Source: Staphylococcus cornubiensis
Lineage (GTDB): Bacteria; Bacillota; Bacilli; Staphylococcales; Staphylococcaceae
Reading direction: 5' to 3'
Assembly (NCBI RefSeq): GCF_900183575.1
Contig: NZ_FXUZ01000005.1
Coordinates: forward strand, 1-64,000
DNA length: 64,000 nucleotides
Part shown: positions 27,763-37,306 of the stretch, piece by piece
How the letters are laid out: the number at the start of each line of letters is the position of its first letter
Position numbering within the stretch: the stretch's first letter is position 1
The notes under the pieces: model-generated
Told to the model about the DNA's origin: nothing
Seen by the model: only the letters and a program-made list of their open reading frames with translations
The model's database searches: none
Position numbers and translations under genes: made by a program

Positions 27763-27939
27763 TAAGTTAAATGTGTGTCGGTTTCAATGCTAAGAGCCAG
27801 AAAAATATCAATTCTTTTAAAAAACAATTATTGTAACTTTCAAGAATGTTGTCATAACGGGTCACGCCTGTTCTCATCAACGACACATCTTTTTTACGTT
27901 ATAATGAAACTAATGACGCGACATAAAGGAGAGATATCG

Positions 27940-29265
27940 ATGCAACGACACACTTCTATTGGCACAATTCATGGTGAACAGCATCATGATTATGAAGTAT
28001 TTAAAGGCATTCCTTATGCCCAACCGCCTATCGGTGCATTACGTTTTAAGCATGCACAACTCATGCCGGCTTGGCCAGAAAATTTTTACGCAACTTCATT
28101 TGGTCCCGTCCCGATACAACCACCGAATTCATTAGAGTCTTTTTTCGCGACACAAGATCAACACTTCCCGCAGAGTGAAGACTGTCTGACTCTAAATATT
28201 TGGCGCCCTACAAAGCCATCCGTGCAGCCACTGCCTGTTATCGTGTTTATTTATGGAGGCAGTTTCGTCAACGGCCATAGCGCACAAGAATTGTATCATC
28301 CTCACGAAATCGTTAAACGTGAACCTGTCATCGTCGTCACATTGAATTATCGTTTAGGTGCTTTCGGTTTCTTGAATTGGTCCGCAATCAATTCGGAATG
28401 GGATGCGAATAATGGTTTGTCCGATCAAATTTGCGCATTACAATGGGTGCGTGAAAATATTGCACAGTTTGGTGGAGACCCTGACCATATTACATTGATG
28501 GGGCAATCTGCCGGCGCGATGAGTGTTGCCGCATTGTTGCGTATGCCAAAAGTCCGCCCTTGGATTAAAAATGCGGTCATGCTAAGCGGTATTTTACATT
28601 TGGAATCTCCGCAAGTCGCACAAGATAAAGCACACGCCTTTGCAACTTTAAATGCACAACATTATCCAACGACACCTTGGAACGAACTCGATGCAGAAGC
28701 GGTATTAACATTAATGGCGAGACATCAAGCACAATATGGCCCGTCGAAAGGTTTGGAATTGTTGTATCAACCGATTGACTCAGACGATATCGAACCAGAT
28801 TATCAGAACGTCAATGTCCCTGTACTATTAGGGCGCACAACCGCTGAAGGTGACATTTATATTAAAAATGAACAAAAAAAATTAGCACCCCGTCAATTTC
28901 AACGTGTGCTTAAACGTTTAGGTGGTCCCATACCTCCGCTTGAAGACATTGCGACTGCACAACAACAGCGCGACATTATTACGAATTGGCATTTTAAAGC
29001 CCCCTTCCAACAACTGCATCAAGCGTTGTCACAAGTCACACCAACATGGCAAGCGACGTTCAATTGGTCTCGTAGCGATCATCCGGACTATTCGTCTGCC
29101 TATCACATTTTAGACATGATTTTTTGGATGGGGCGGCTCGACATTTTAGAAGTACACGGCCTTGAATTAACAGAGCGGGAGACCGAACTACGCGAAAGTA
29201 TGATCCGTGATTTGTGCCATTTCTCCAAACATAGCGCATTAGATGGCAACCGCATTTATGAATAA
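27940..29265 (+). CDS. Type B carboxylesterase
   Basis: 441 residues of the alpha/beta-hydrolase carboxylesterase type B (para-nitrobenzyl esterase) family. The N-terminus has the usual FKGIPYAQPPIGALRFKHA; the oxyanion loop is YGGSFVNG near 105-112, the nucleophile Ser190 is in GQSAGAMS, and the His is probably in AYHILDMIFWMG near the C-terminus. It is about 50 residues shorter than PnbA. The start is the ATG at 27940 after AAAGGAGAG; the reading frame open upstream has no ribosome site. Cytoplasmic ester hydrolase, natural substrate unknown. Confidence 0.9.
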   Translation: MQRHTSIGTIHGEQHHDYEVFKGIPYAQPPIGALRFKHAQLMPAWPENFYATSFGPVPIQPPNSLESFFATQDQHFPQSEDCLTLNIWRPTKPSVQPLPVIVFIYGGSFVNGHSAQELYHPHEIVKREPVIVVTLNYRLGAFGFLNWSAINSEWDANNGLSDQICALQWVRENIAQFGGDPDHITLMGQSAGAMSVAALLRMPKVRPWIKNAVMLSGILHLESPQVAQDKAHAFATLNAQHYPTTPWNELDAEAVLTLMARHQAQYGPSKGLELLYQPIDSDDIEPDYQNVNVPVLLGRTTAEGDIYIKNEQKKLAPRQFQRVLKRLGGPIPPLEDIATAQQQRDIITNWHFKAPFQQLHQALSQVTPTWQATFNWSRSDHPDYSSAYHILDMIFWMGRLDILEVHGLELTERETELRESMIRDLCHFSKHSALDGNRIYE

Positions 29266-29288
29266 TATAACCGTCCCAAATAAACAGA

Positions 29289-29664
29289 GGATGGACATAA
29301 TAATATTTGCTACTATTGATGCAGTATTTTGTTTTACTACCTCGCCTAATGATTTGCAGTATTTGATTGCCCTTATGGCTTCGCGTTCCCAGGGGACTTG
29401 TCTCAACTAGCCAACGCTTGATTGAACTATGACATGCAAGTGGCGTTGGCGGATTTTCGACTGCGTCTGATCCCTCGGGAGTCTCAGCCTTCTGGGCAAT
29501 CTTACATCAGATGCAGTCACTTAGGGCAAGTTTATGAAATGGAGTCAACCCATAGAATCTAATTTTTTCGTTCAATTCATTCTCATTTTTTGACATTTTT
29601 ATCATCATTAATCTATATATGTCCATAAAAAGATTGAGACTGGGAAACTTACTATCCCAGTCCT
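29289..29664 (-). repeat. Palindromic repeat family, copy A
   Basis: About 376 bp, inverted relative to copies B and C. The core 29365-29501 is a long imperfect palindrome whose arms begin GATTGCCC and end GGGCAATC. Around it are outer arms AACTTGCCC-like, then the end motif TACTATTGATGCAGTATTTTG and the terminator-like end GGACTGGGA/TCCCAGTCC. It fills the gap 29266-29679. Confidence 0.75.
29627..29664 (-). terminator. Terminator of the SNF symporter gene (also end of repeat A)
   Basis: GGACTGGGA-TAGTAAGTT-TCCCAGTC on the minus strand followed by TCAATCTTTTT, 16 bp after the stop codon. Confidence 0.7.
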
Positions 29665-29679
29665 GTTTTCCTACGATTT

Positions 29680-31008
29680 CTACACTAATTGCAATATAAA
29701 CACTAATAAAATGACAACTGGTAACACATATCGAATAAAAATGTACCATATCGCAAATAATTTCAGAGGATCTTTACTAAAAGCATCTTTCAATTGCACC
29801 TTTTTCATCGCATAGCCGACCGCTAATGTTGATGTTAACGCGCCGACCGGTAACAAAATATTCGAAAATATAAAATCCATATTATCAAAAATGGAACCTG
29901 CACCAAATCGAATATGACTGAGTGGTCCAAATGATAGTGTAGCCGGTACGCCGACAATGAGGACGCCTAAACTTACGATAAATGCCATTGTTGGACGTTT
30001 GCGATTATCGTTACGTGTGAAGTTCGAAACGTTCAGCTCCAATAATGAAATAGACGACGTGAGTGCCGCAAATAAAAAGAGCACTAAGAAAATCGCATAG
30101 AACAATGTGCCAAACTGCATTTTTTCAAATACGAGTGGCAAAATGATAAATAATAAGCCTGGACCTTCTTTTGCATGATAGCCAAACGTTTCTAATGCTG
30201 GAAAAATCGCGAGTCCTGCTAAAATGGCAATCGCAATATTCATCACTAAAATCGTAACGGCTGACGATTTAACTGGCATATCTTTGGAAGCGTAACTTGC
30301 ATAAGTCATCATGCCCGTTGTCCCTAGTGATAGCGCGAAAAAGGACTGGCCGAGTGCGAATAACATAGACTCCATATTGATTTCAGAGACACGCGGTTGG
30401 AATAAGAAACGAACCCCTTCCATCGCCCCATCAAGCGATAATGTTTTCACTACGATGATGATCAAAAAGACTAACAACAACGGCATCATTATTTTTGATG
30501 CTTTTTCTAACCCTTGTTGGACACCACGCATAACAATAGCGCATGTTAAACCGATAAAAATCACCTGTCCCGTGACGACATAGAGCGGCTCACTAATGAT
30601 CGATTGAAATTGTAAATCATGGAGTTGTGTCGGCACAATGTGGAACAATTGCGCAAGGACAAAACCGAGATAAACGATAATCCAACCTCCAATCACACTG
30701 TAAAAGCTGAAAAGGATAAATACCGCTAAGTTACCAATCCAAGCGATACCATTTAACCACCGACGCCCTGTTAACTTGCCAAATATTTCTGTTGTGTACG
30801 TGCGCCCGAGCTGACCGACCGCAAATTCCATAATGAGTAATGGCAGACCGACTAAAATGGTGAAAATTAAAAACATGAGTAAAAATGCGCCGCCACCGAA
30901 CATCCCTGCCATGTAAGGGAATTTCCATAGTGCGCCTAAACCAATCGCAGAACCAGCACTCGCTAAAATAAAGCCGGTTGACGATTTCCATTGTGACCGT
31001 TGCGACAA
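29680..31008 (-). CDS. SNF-family sodium-dependent amino-acid/solute symporter
   Basis: 442 residues with about 11 membrane helices. The N-terminus GFILASAGSAIGLGALWKFPYMAGMFGGGAFLLMF is the neurotransmitter:sodium symporter signature, with unwound TM1 glycines for sodium and substrate. Bacterial members such as LeuT, MhsT and TnaT import amino acids with sodium. Substrate cannot be read. The gene stands alone and is flanked by inverted repeat copies A and B, which makes the segment a candidate for inversion. Start at 31008 follows a GAGAGGATGAACG region. Confidence 0.9.
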   Translation of the reverse strand: MSQRSQWKSSTGFILASAGSAIGLGALWKFPYMAGMFGGGAFLLMFLIFTILVGLPLLIMEFAVGQLGRTYTTEIFGKLTGRRWLNGIAWIGNLAVFILFSFYSVIGGWIIVYLGFVLAQLFHIVPTQLHDLQFQSIISEPLYVVTGQVIFIGLTCAIVMRGVQQGLEKASKIMMPLLLVFLIIIVVKTLSLDGAMEGVRFLFQPRVSEINMESMLFALGQSFFALSLGTTGMMTYASYASKDMPVKSSAVTILVMNIAIAILAGLAIFPALETFGYHAKEGPGLLFIILPLVFEKMQFGTLFYAIFLVLFLFAALTSSISLLELNVSNFTRNDNRKRPTMAFIVSLGVLIVGVPATLSFGPLSHIRFGAGSIFDNMDFIFSNILLPVGALTSTLAVGYAMKKVQLKDAFSKDPLKLFAIWYIFIRYVLPVVILLVFILQLV

Positions 31009-31191
31009 AACCGTTCATCCTCTCTCATTTCTCTACTTTAATACGTTGAATCGTTCAAGTCATCTTGCAATATAACACATTCATAGGTTGTCGACAATGA
31101 AAGACCATTTTTTTATAGTATTTCATCAAATGTTAGTATTGAAACGATGTTGTATTTTGATATGATTAAGTTGTAAAAGAAGTGAGACGTT

Positions 31192-31380
31192 ATGTCACAA
31201 AAATTAAAAGAACGGATTTATTTGATTGCGATTATCATCAGTACGTTATGTGTCTTGTCGTCTGTTCTGTTTGGTTTAAGTCCGACCATTACAGCAGCAG
31301 TGACGTTTATTTCAATAGTTGTTTTTGCGGTCTTGTATTTTGTCGTTCCTAATAAACAACAAAATCGTAAAATACGGTAA
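31192..31380 (+). CDS. Small two-helix membrane protein
   Basis: 62 residues, unrecognised. KLKERI then two hydrophobic helices (about 9-30 and 33-52), ending in a basic KQQNRKIR tail. GAAGTGAG lies about 7 bp before the ATG. Divergent from the SNF symporter gene; short but with good coding features. Confidence 0.55.
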   Translation: MSQKLKERIYLIAIIISTLCVLSSVLFGLSPTITAAVTFISIVVFAVLYFVVPNKQQNRKIR

Positions 31381-31413
31381 AAAATCAAAGCTAGAACATT
31401 GAGTTTTCCGAGT

Positions 31414-31481
31414 CCTATCCTACGATTTGTCAAGGGTTCAATAATTAATATTGACATTACTGAACTAGACCGTCCAATGTT
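31414..31481 (+). repeat. 68-bp repeat, left partner of an inverted pair flanking kdp
   Basis: The reverse complement recurs at 40999-41066 with 4 mismatches in 68 positions by eye. Confidence 0.8.
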
Positions 31482-31650
31482 ATTTCCTTTTTATGGACAT
31501 ATATCGATTAATGATGATAAAACAGCCAAAAATGAGGATGTATGGGATGTCATCATAGAATGTTATAGGGGTCTCTATTTCAACAACTTGCCCTAAGTGA
31601 CTGCATTTGATGTAAGATTGCCCAGAAGGCTGAGACTCCCGAGGGAATTA

Positions 31651-31810
31651 GTGAATATTGCTAGCAGTCACTTCTTTACTCTGATAGTGGCTGCTGTTTA
31701 TCGCAGTAGCTGTCTGACTTCTCAATGCGTGTGCTTTTGAGAAGTCGAGTCAGCCTTGCGGGGGCAGTACGACGAAATCTTTGTTTTAATGAGATTTCTG
31801 TACTGCCCCC
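31651..31810 (+). repeat. Three-hairpin insert nested in repeat copy B
   Basis: Hairpins at 31664-31695 (GCAGTCAC/GTGGCTGC), 31714-31753 (CTGACTTCTCAA/TTGAGAAGTC then TCAG) and 31760-31810 (perfect GGGGGCAGTAC/GTACTGCCCCC with inner GAAATCT/AGATTTC). Aligned copies A, C and D lack this block. Confidence 0.7.
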
Positions 31811-32015
31811 AAAATCCACCAACGCCACCTGAGTGTCATCGTTCAATCAAGCGTTGGCTAGTTGAGACAAGTCCCCTGGGAACGCGAAGCCATGAGGGCA
31901 ATCTAATACCACAAATCATAGGAAGGGTTAGCTAAACTCAATACTGCATCCATAGCATCAAAAATGATTATGTCCCACCCCGTTTGATTTTTTCAAATGA
32001 CATGTTTCAACCGTA

Positions 32016-32705
32016 TTAATGCCAATATTGCATTTGATAGCCGATACGCGGTCGGGTAATAATGAGTTGTTTGGATGACGGATACGCTTGGTTCAATTTG
32101 TTACGTAGCGACGTCATATGAACGCGTAAACTCGGCATTTCTGATTTATTTACATAACCATAAATTGCTTTAAGTATCGTATCATACGTGAGTACTTTAC
32201 CGACATGACGACATAATAATTCTAATAAAGCAAATTCATTCGGTGTCAAATTGAGCGTCTGATCATGAATACAGGCCGTTTTCGAATGATAAGAAACGAC
32301 TAAAGGGCCATTTTCAAACACGATATCTTTGTTGTTTTGCATATTTTTTAACCTTTGCACAACTCTAATTCGAGCTCGTAATTCATCCACGTTAAAAGGC
32401 TTTGTCATGTAATCATTCGCCCCATTATCTAATGCTTCAACGATGGTTTGTTCATCCAATCGCGCACTGATGACAATAATCGGTATATCGAAAGTTTGAC
32501 GTATCATTTTAATTAAATCTAACCCATCGATATCAGGTAGTCCTAAATCTAACAAAATAATATCTGGCGCTTTTGAACGAATTTGAAAATGAGCGTCCTT
32601 ACCATTTTTGGCGGTGATCACTTCATAATAATCAAGGGTGAGTGAAACATCAAGTAAGTGCGTTATCGCTTCATCATCTTCTACAACTAATATTTTAATA
32701 TTCAC
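32016..32705 (-). CDS. kdpE: Response regulator KdpE
   Basis: 229-residue OmpR-type regulator. The receiver (about 1-120) has the phosphoacceptor Asp in IILLDLGLPDIDG near residue 53 and Lys in the MTKPF motif; the winged-helix DNA-binding domain (about 130-228) has LTPNEFALLELLCRHVGKVLT. It pairs with KdpD, 17 bp upstream in the same operon. In S. aureus KdpE also represses or activates virulence genes. Target here is probably the kdpF promoter at 35414-35479. Confidence 0.95.
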   Translation of the reverse strand: MNIKILVVEDDEAITHLLDVSLTLDYYEVITAKNGKDAHFQIRSKAPDIILLDLGLPDIDGLDLIKMIRQTFDIPIIVISARLDEQTIVEALDNGANDYMTKPFNVDELRARIRVVQRLKNMQNNKDIVFENGPLVVSYHSKTACIHDQTLNLTPNEFALLELLCRHVGKVLTYDTILKAIYGYVNKSEMPSLRVHMTSLRNKLNQAYPSSKQLIITRPRIGYQMQYWH

Positions 32706-32722
32706 TGCATTGCCTCCTCAAT

Positions 32723-35341
32723 TTATTCATTTTCATAAGGTAGGTTGAAATAAAATAGACTCCCATGTGGTTCATTTTGTCGATATTTTAACTGGCTGCC
32801 ATGCTTTTCTAAAATAGACTGAACAAGATAAAGCCCAAGCCCCATACTGTCTTTCTTATTATCTTTGAAGAGCTGATGTTTATGAAAAGGTTGGAAAATC
32901 GTATGTTGTTCTTCATCAGATAATCCCGGACCTTCATCAATGACCTCAAATAAAATATGCTGTTCTTTTTTACTGATCATTAAAGTAATCGGTGTTTTAG
33001 GCGGTGTATGTTTTAAAGCATTTTCTATCAAATTAAAAATCGCTTGTAATATGAGCTTGCTATCAATATTGACAAAGCAAATCTCATGAAATGCTGTTAC
33101 TTTAACTTGATCGTTTAATCGTCTCCGCTCGACCACTGATTCGATTTCTTCTACTAATTCTTCTATAAGATACAGTTGGCGATTCAACTTCATATTCGAA
33201 TGTTCAAGTCTAGTGAGAGATAAAATATTGGAAACGAGCATGTGTAAATATTGCGCTTCGTCAAATGAACGCGAAATCAACTGATGCTGTTCTTCGCAAG
33301 GCATTCCTTTGCCATCCAGTAGTAATACGTCCAAGTTGCCGATAATAGACGTTAACGGTGTACGTATACCATGCGAAATCGAACGTAAAAAATTAGAGCG
33401 TGTCATTTCTCGTTCAGCCCGTAGCATCGATTCACGCGTTTGACGCAGTAAGCTCAAGTTTTCTACTGCAAGCGACATTTCATTCAGCATGGACTCTAAA
33501 ATAGAATTATCATAGGAATCGATAATTTGTGCTTCAGAAAAATGTATTGAAACAATCGCTTTGACCGGCTTTGTTCCTATCGGTATCAATAAGTATTGGA
33601 TGCCTGGAAAAGTGTCCGTTGTTGCTCCCGCACGCTTTTGATTTTTAATAATCCAACTCAACGCTTGTTGATGTCTGGAATCATCTGTATGGGGCCCTTG
33701 AACTGGAATCGTTCTTGAAATTTTTTCATCCTCAACTAAGTAAATCGTTACTTCCTGATTTAAAAGGTGTTGGATTTGATGTCTTGCATTAACTAATAAA
33801 TCAGGAATCGTATAGGTTTGTTTGATCGAATCATTAAATTGTAACAGTAAATCTGTCCGATACAATTGATGTTTCGTGACGATGTACTGATGCTTAATTT
33901 GTTTTAATAATCCACTCGTCACAATGCTAACGATAATGCTGATGGTGAAGGTGATAGGATAATCAAAGCGATACACTTCAAAAGTAAACCTTGGCACAGT
34001 AAAAAAGAAATTAAAGACAAACACGTTTAAAATAGCCGCAAAAAAGCCGATGAGATACGATTGGGTCCACATGCTTAACACAATGATTCCTAATAAAAAC
34101 AAGAGCAAAATAATCGTGTCTTGCTCACCTCTGCCTGTGCTATATACCCATAAACCTAAAAGTACACAAATCGCTTGTATTGTAATCATCTTAAAAATAT
34201 CCACTGTCCAACGCTTTTGTTGTATATTTTGGTTTTGGCGGTCGTGCTTCGTTTTCGTTTGGATATGCTTAATCGGTACAATTTCAATTTTATAATGATG
34301 TTTTAAGTCTAGTAGCTGATCAATTAGAGGGCGCTTAAACCATGTATTCCATTTGTCGTTCATATGTTGACCCATCACGAGTTTGGTCACTTTCTGGGAT
34401 TTGCACCAATCATCGATACCAGACGCGATTTGATTATCGTATATCACTTTTACCGATGCCCCTAACGACTGGGCTAACATTAAATTTTGGTGGACCTGAC
34501 TTTCATTAGAATCGTGCTTACCTTCATGCTCAAATACGTCAATATAAACTGCGGTAAATTGTGCATGTTCACGATTGGCGATACGCCGTGCCTCTCGAAT
34601 GACCGTTTCGTTACTGATACTCCCACTGATGGCGACAGCGACATGTGGGGTAATATCAGTGTTTTTCTTGTATAGATGTTCCTTTTGACTCATCATGTCT
34701 GCGGCTGTTCGGAGTGTTAATTCTCGTAATTCCGAAAGGTTCTCATACGTAAAAAAGTGGCTGAATGCTGTATCGAGTCGTTCCTTTTTATAGACCTTTC
34801 CTGCTTTAAGTCGATTGATGAGTTGTTTAGGTGAAATGTCAATGACCTCAATCGCGTCACTCGACATAATCAATTGATCTGGCACCCGCTCTTTAATTTT
34901 GACCCCTGTCATTAATGCCACTTGTTCGCTCAAACTTTCAATGTGTTGAATATTTAACGTCGTATGCACATCAATTCCGTGCGAAAGAATTTCTTCAATA
35001 TCCATATACCTTTTTTCATGACGTTCTTTTGAAATGTTCGTATGCGCCAATTCATCTATCAGGACAATGGCCGGAGCTGATTCAATAATTTGATCCACGT
35101 CTAAGTATTGAAATGTATGGCTGCCATGCTTTTTAGATTTTGTTTGAATGACTGGCAATTGTTCAGCTAGAGCTTGGGTTTCTTTACGTTGATGTGGCTC
35201 TATGTAACCAATTTTAATATCAGCGCCTTCACGATAAGCGTCTATCGCATTGGATAACATTTCATACGTTTTACCAACACCCGGAGAATAACCAAGGTAT
35301 ATCGTTAATGACCCTCTTTTTATCGTTGGATTACGCTCCAT
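32723..35341 (-). CDS. kdpD: Sensor histidine kinase KdpD
   Basis: 872 residues. N-terminal KdpD domain with P-loop GYSPGVGKTYE (about 17-27) and DELAH; universal-stress-protein domain (about 235-350) with the c-di-AMP motif SGS-N20-FTAVY; four membrane helices (about 385-485); a GAF-like region; then the kinase core with phosphoacceptor His in SISHGIRTPLTS, N-box LIENALKHT and G-boxes DEGPGLSDEE and MGLGLYLV. Start taken at the ATG 35341 after AGAGGTG; the GTG 9 bp upstream lies in the ribosome site. Senses low K+ and c-di-AMP, controls kdpFABC. Confidence 0.95.
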   Translation of the reverse strand: MERNPTIKRGSLTIYLGYSPGVGKTYEMLSNAIDAYREGADIKIGYIEPHQRKETQALAEQLPVIQTKSKKHGSHTFQYLDVDQIIESAPAIVLIDELAHTNISKERHEKRYMDIEEILSHGIDVHTTLNIQHIESLSEQVALMTGVKIKERVPDQLIMSSDAIEVIDISPKQLINRLKAGKVYKKERLDTAFSHFFTYENLSELRELTLRTAADMMSQKEHLYKKNTDITPHVAVAISGSISNETVIREARRIANREHAQFTAVYIDVFEHEGKHDSNESQVHQNLMLAQSLGASVKVIYDNQIASGIDDWCKSQKVTKLVMGQHMNDKWNTWFKRPLIDQLLDLKHHYKIEIVPIKHIQTKTKHDRQNQNIQQKRWTVDIFKMITIQAICVLLGLWVYSTGRGEQDTIILLLFLLGIIVLSMWTQSYLIGFFAAILNVFVFNFFFTVPRFTFEVYRFDYPITFTISIIVSIVTSGLLKQIKHQYIVTKHQLYRTDLLLQFNDSIKQTYTIPDLLVNARHQIQHLLNQEVTIYLVEDEKISRTIPVQGPHTDDSRHQQALSWIIKNQKRAGATTDTFPGIQYLLIPIGTKPVKAIVSIHFSEAQIIDSYDNSILESMLNEMSLAVENLSLLRQTRESMLRAEREMTRSNFLRSISHGIRTPLTSIIGNLDVLLLDGKGMPCEEQHQLISRSFDEAQYLHMLVSNILSLTRLEHSNMKLNRQLYLIEELVEEIESVVERRRLNDQVKVTAFHEICFVNIDSKLILQAIFNLIENALKHTPPKTPITLMISKKEQHILFEVIDEGPGLSDEEQHTIFQPFHKHQLFKDNKKDSMGLGLYLVQSILEKHGSQLKYRQNEPHGSLFYFNLPYENE

Positions 35342-35413
35342 ATGCTTCACCTCTTCTCATTCATCATAAACTTCAAATCTTACATTTTCTATAAAAAAAT
35401 ACGTTTTTCTTTA

Positions 35414-35479
35414 TCTTAATAACTTCTTAATAAAACTACGCAAATATTAATAATCTCCTTATATAAGTTTTTATATAAT
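35414..35479 (+). promoter_or_regulatory. kdpFABC promoter with KdpE-like direct repeats
   Basis: Direct repeats TCTTAATAA at 35414-35422 and 35425-35433, 11 bp apart start to start, about one helical turn. They lie about 40-60 bp upstream of TATAAT at 35474-35479. No good -35 is seen at 17 bp, as expected for an activator-dependent promoter. Confidence 0.55.
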
Positions 35480-35508
35480 GATTTCTGCAATAAGAAGGAG
35501 GTCAAGAG

Positions 35509-35589
35509 ATGATTGGCGTATTAGGTTTTATTGTCATCGCATTAATTGGCTATTTAGCATATGCCTTAATTTACAGTGAAAAGTTTTAA
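35509..35589 (+). CDS. kdpF: KdpF, small subunit of the potassium-importing ATPase
   Basis: 26-residue single-helix peptide: MIGVLGFIVIALIGYLAYALI then YSEKF. AAGGAGG lies 8 bp before the ATG. KdpF stabilises the KdpABC complex. It is the first gene of the operon, 25 bp ahead of kdpA. Too short for ordinary gene finders, but its position and hydrophobicity match KdpF. Confidence 0.85.
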   Translation: MIGVLGFIVIALIGYLAYALIYSEKF

Positions 35590-35614
35590 ATACAGTTATT
35601 GATGGAGGGAAAAC

Positions 35615-37291
35615 ATGGAAATCGTTATCTTTTTAATCATCTTTTTAATATGTGCACTTTTATTAAGTCGCTACTTATATAGTGTTGCATTATTAACCCC
35701 GACACCTGCAGACAAAGTATTTTCAGGTGTTGAAAAAGTGATTTATAAAGCTTTAGGAACTCAATTAGAACACATGTCGGGTAAGACTTACCTTAAACAT
35801 TTTCTATTATTTAATGGGCTCATGGGCATGTTGACGTTCGTCTTATTACTCATTCAACAATGGCTCTTTTTAAATCCTAATCACAATTTAAATCAATCTA
35901 TTTCGTTGGCATTTAACACGGTGACTTCATTTTTAACCAATACGAACTTACAGCACTATGCAGGTGAATCAGGTCTCACGTATTTGACTCAAATGATTGT
36001 CATCACCTACTTGATGTTTACGTCTAGTGCTTCAGGTTACGCAGTTTGTATTGCGATGTTGCGTCGATTAACAGGCATGACAGACGTGATCGGCAATTTT
36101 TATCAAGATGTGGTCCGTTTTATTATCCGTGTGTTAATGCCATTGTCATTGATTGTGAGCATACTTTTAATGAGTCAGGGGACACCTCAAACATTAAAAG
36201 GCAACTTAACCATTCAGACGATAACAGGAAAAATACAACACATCGCATATGGCCCTATTGCTTCCTTAGAGTCGATTAAACATTTAGGGACAAACGGTGG
36301 TGGTTTTTTAGGTGCCAACTCTGCCACACCGTTCGAGAACCCAACTGTATGGTCCAATTATATTGAAATGTTAAGTATGATGTTGATTCCAGGTGCACTG
36401 GTTTTTCTATTTGGGAGAATGTTGACTAAAAGCGGAAAGCAAATTCATGCACATGCTTATGTCATCTTCGGGACAATGTTGTTATTTTTCTTAGTTTTCT
36501 TTGCGATTGCCGTGATTTCAGAGTATAGAGGCAATGTTGTTCTGTCTCATTTAGGCATTGTCGGTCCGAATATGGAAGGTAAAGAAGTCAGATTGGGTCC
36601 TGGACTTTCAGCACTTTTCACGACAATTACGACAGCATTTACAACAGGTACAGTCAATAACATGCATGACACACTCACGCCTTTTGGTGGTTTTGTACCT
36701 TTAGTATTAATGATGCTTAACGCCATTTTCGGGGGTGAAGGTGTCGGACTCATGAATATGCTGATTTTCGTCTTATTAACCGTATTTATTTGTAGTTTAA
36801 TGGTAGGAAAAACACCTAACTATTTAGGTATGAAAATTGAAGGACGGGAAATGAAACTGATTGCGTTAACGTTCTTAATTCATCCGATATTGATTTTAGT
36901 CGCAACTGCACTCGCTTTTATTGTGCCTGGTGCGAGTGATGCGATTACAAATCCTTCGTTTCATGGTATCTCACAAGCACTTTATGAAATGACATCCGCT
37001 TCTGCAAATAATGGTTCTGGATTTGAAGGTCTAGCAGATGGTATAACGTTTTGGAATATTTCAACAGGTATCGTGATGTTGATTGCGCGTTATATCCCAA
37101 TCATTTTACAAATCATGATTGCTTCAAGTTTAGTGAATAAAAAAGCATATCAACAAGAGGATCAGACGATTGCGATCGACAAACCTTTCTTTGGCGTTTC
37201 ACTTACCCTTTTTATCATCTTATTAAGTGGGTTAACATTTTTACCCGTATTATTGCTAGGACCTATTGGCGAATTTTTATCATTAAAATAA
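35615..37291 (+). CDS. kdpA: KdpA, potassium-binding and channel subunit
   Basis: 558 residues with about ten membrane helices, the usual length. Potassium selectivity-filter loops are visible, for example [21 protein letters not shown] (first), [20 protein letters not shown] (second), [24 protein letters not shown] (third) and [19 protein letters not shown] (fourth). KdpA takes K+ from outside and passes it to KdpB. GGAGGG precedes the ATG. Operon kdpFABC. Confidence 0.97.
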   Translation: MEIVIFLIIFLICALLLSRYLYSVALLTPTPADKVFSGVEKVIYKALGTQLEHMSGKTYLKHFLLFNGLMGMLTFVLLLIQQWLFLNPNHNLNQSISLAFNTVTSFLTNTNLQHYAGESGLTYLTQMIVITYLMFTSSASGYAVCIAMLRRLTGMTDVIGNFYQDVVRFIIRVLMPLSLIVSILLMSQGTPQTLKGNLTIQTITGKIQHIAYGPIASLESIKHLGTNGGGFLGANSATPFENPTVWSNYIEMLSMMLIPGALVFLFGRMLTKSGKQIHAHAYVIFGTMLLFFLVFFAIAVISEYRGNVVLSHLGIVGPNMEGKEVRLGPGLSALFTTITTAFTTGTVNNMHDTLTPFGGFVPLVLMMLNAIFGGEGVGLMNMLIFVLLTVFICSLMVGKTPNYLGMKIEGREMKLIALTFLIHPILILVATALAFIVPGASDAITNPSFHGISQALYEMTSASANNGSGFEGLADGITFWNISTGIVMLIARYIPIILQIMIASSLVNKKAYQQEDQTIAIDKPFFGVSLTLFIILLSGLTFLPVLLLGPIGEFLSLK

Positions 37292-37306
37292 AGGAGGATA
37301 TGTTGT

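Larger units (their letters stand above)
31400..31981 (+). repeat. Palindromic repeat family, copy B with nested insert
   Basis: Same orientation as copy C. Left end GAGTTTTCCGAGTCC, then flank with TGATGATAAAAC and AAATGAGGATG, then AACTTGCCCT at 31585, the inner arm GATTGCCCAGAAGGCTGAG, and closing arm CGCGAAGCCATGAGGGCAATC at about 31882-31902. The right end GCATCAAAAATGATTATGTCCCACCC is at about 31956-31980. Between GAGGGAATTA and AAAATCCACC it carries about 160 bp absent from the other copies. It fills the gap 31381-32015. Confidence 0.75.

Noticed and set aside
29507..29749. 80-codon minus-strand reading frame
   Set aside because: It lies across repeat copy A and the symporter 3' end; coding content is a by-product of the repeat.
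31399..31596. 65-codon plus-strand reading frame
   Set aside because: Entirely inside repeat copy B.
35342..35508. c-di-AMP riboswitch ahead of kdpFABC
   Set aside because: The spacer is only 167 bp, shared with divergent kdpD, and shows no riboswitch core; KdpD's own USP motif is the better c-di-AMP link.
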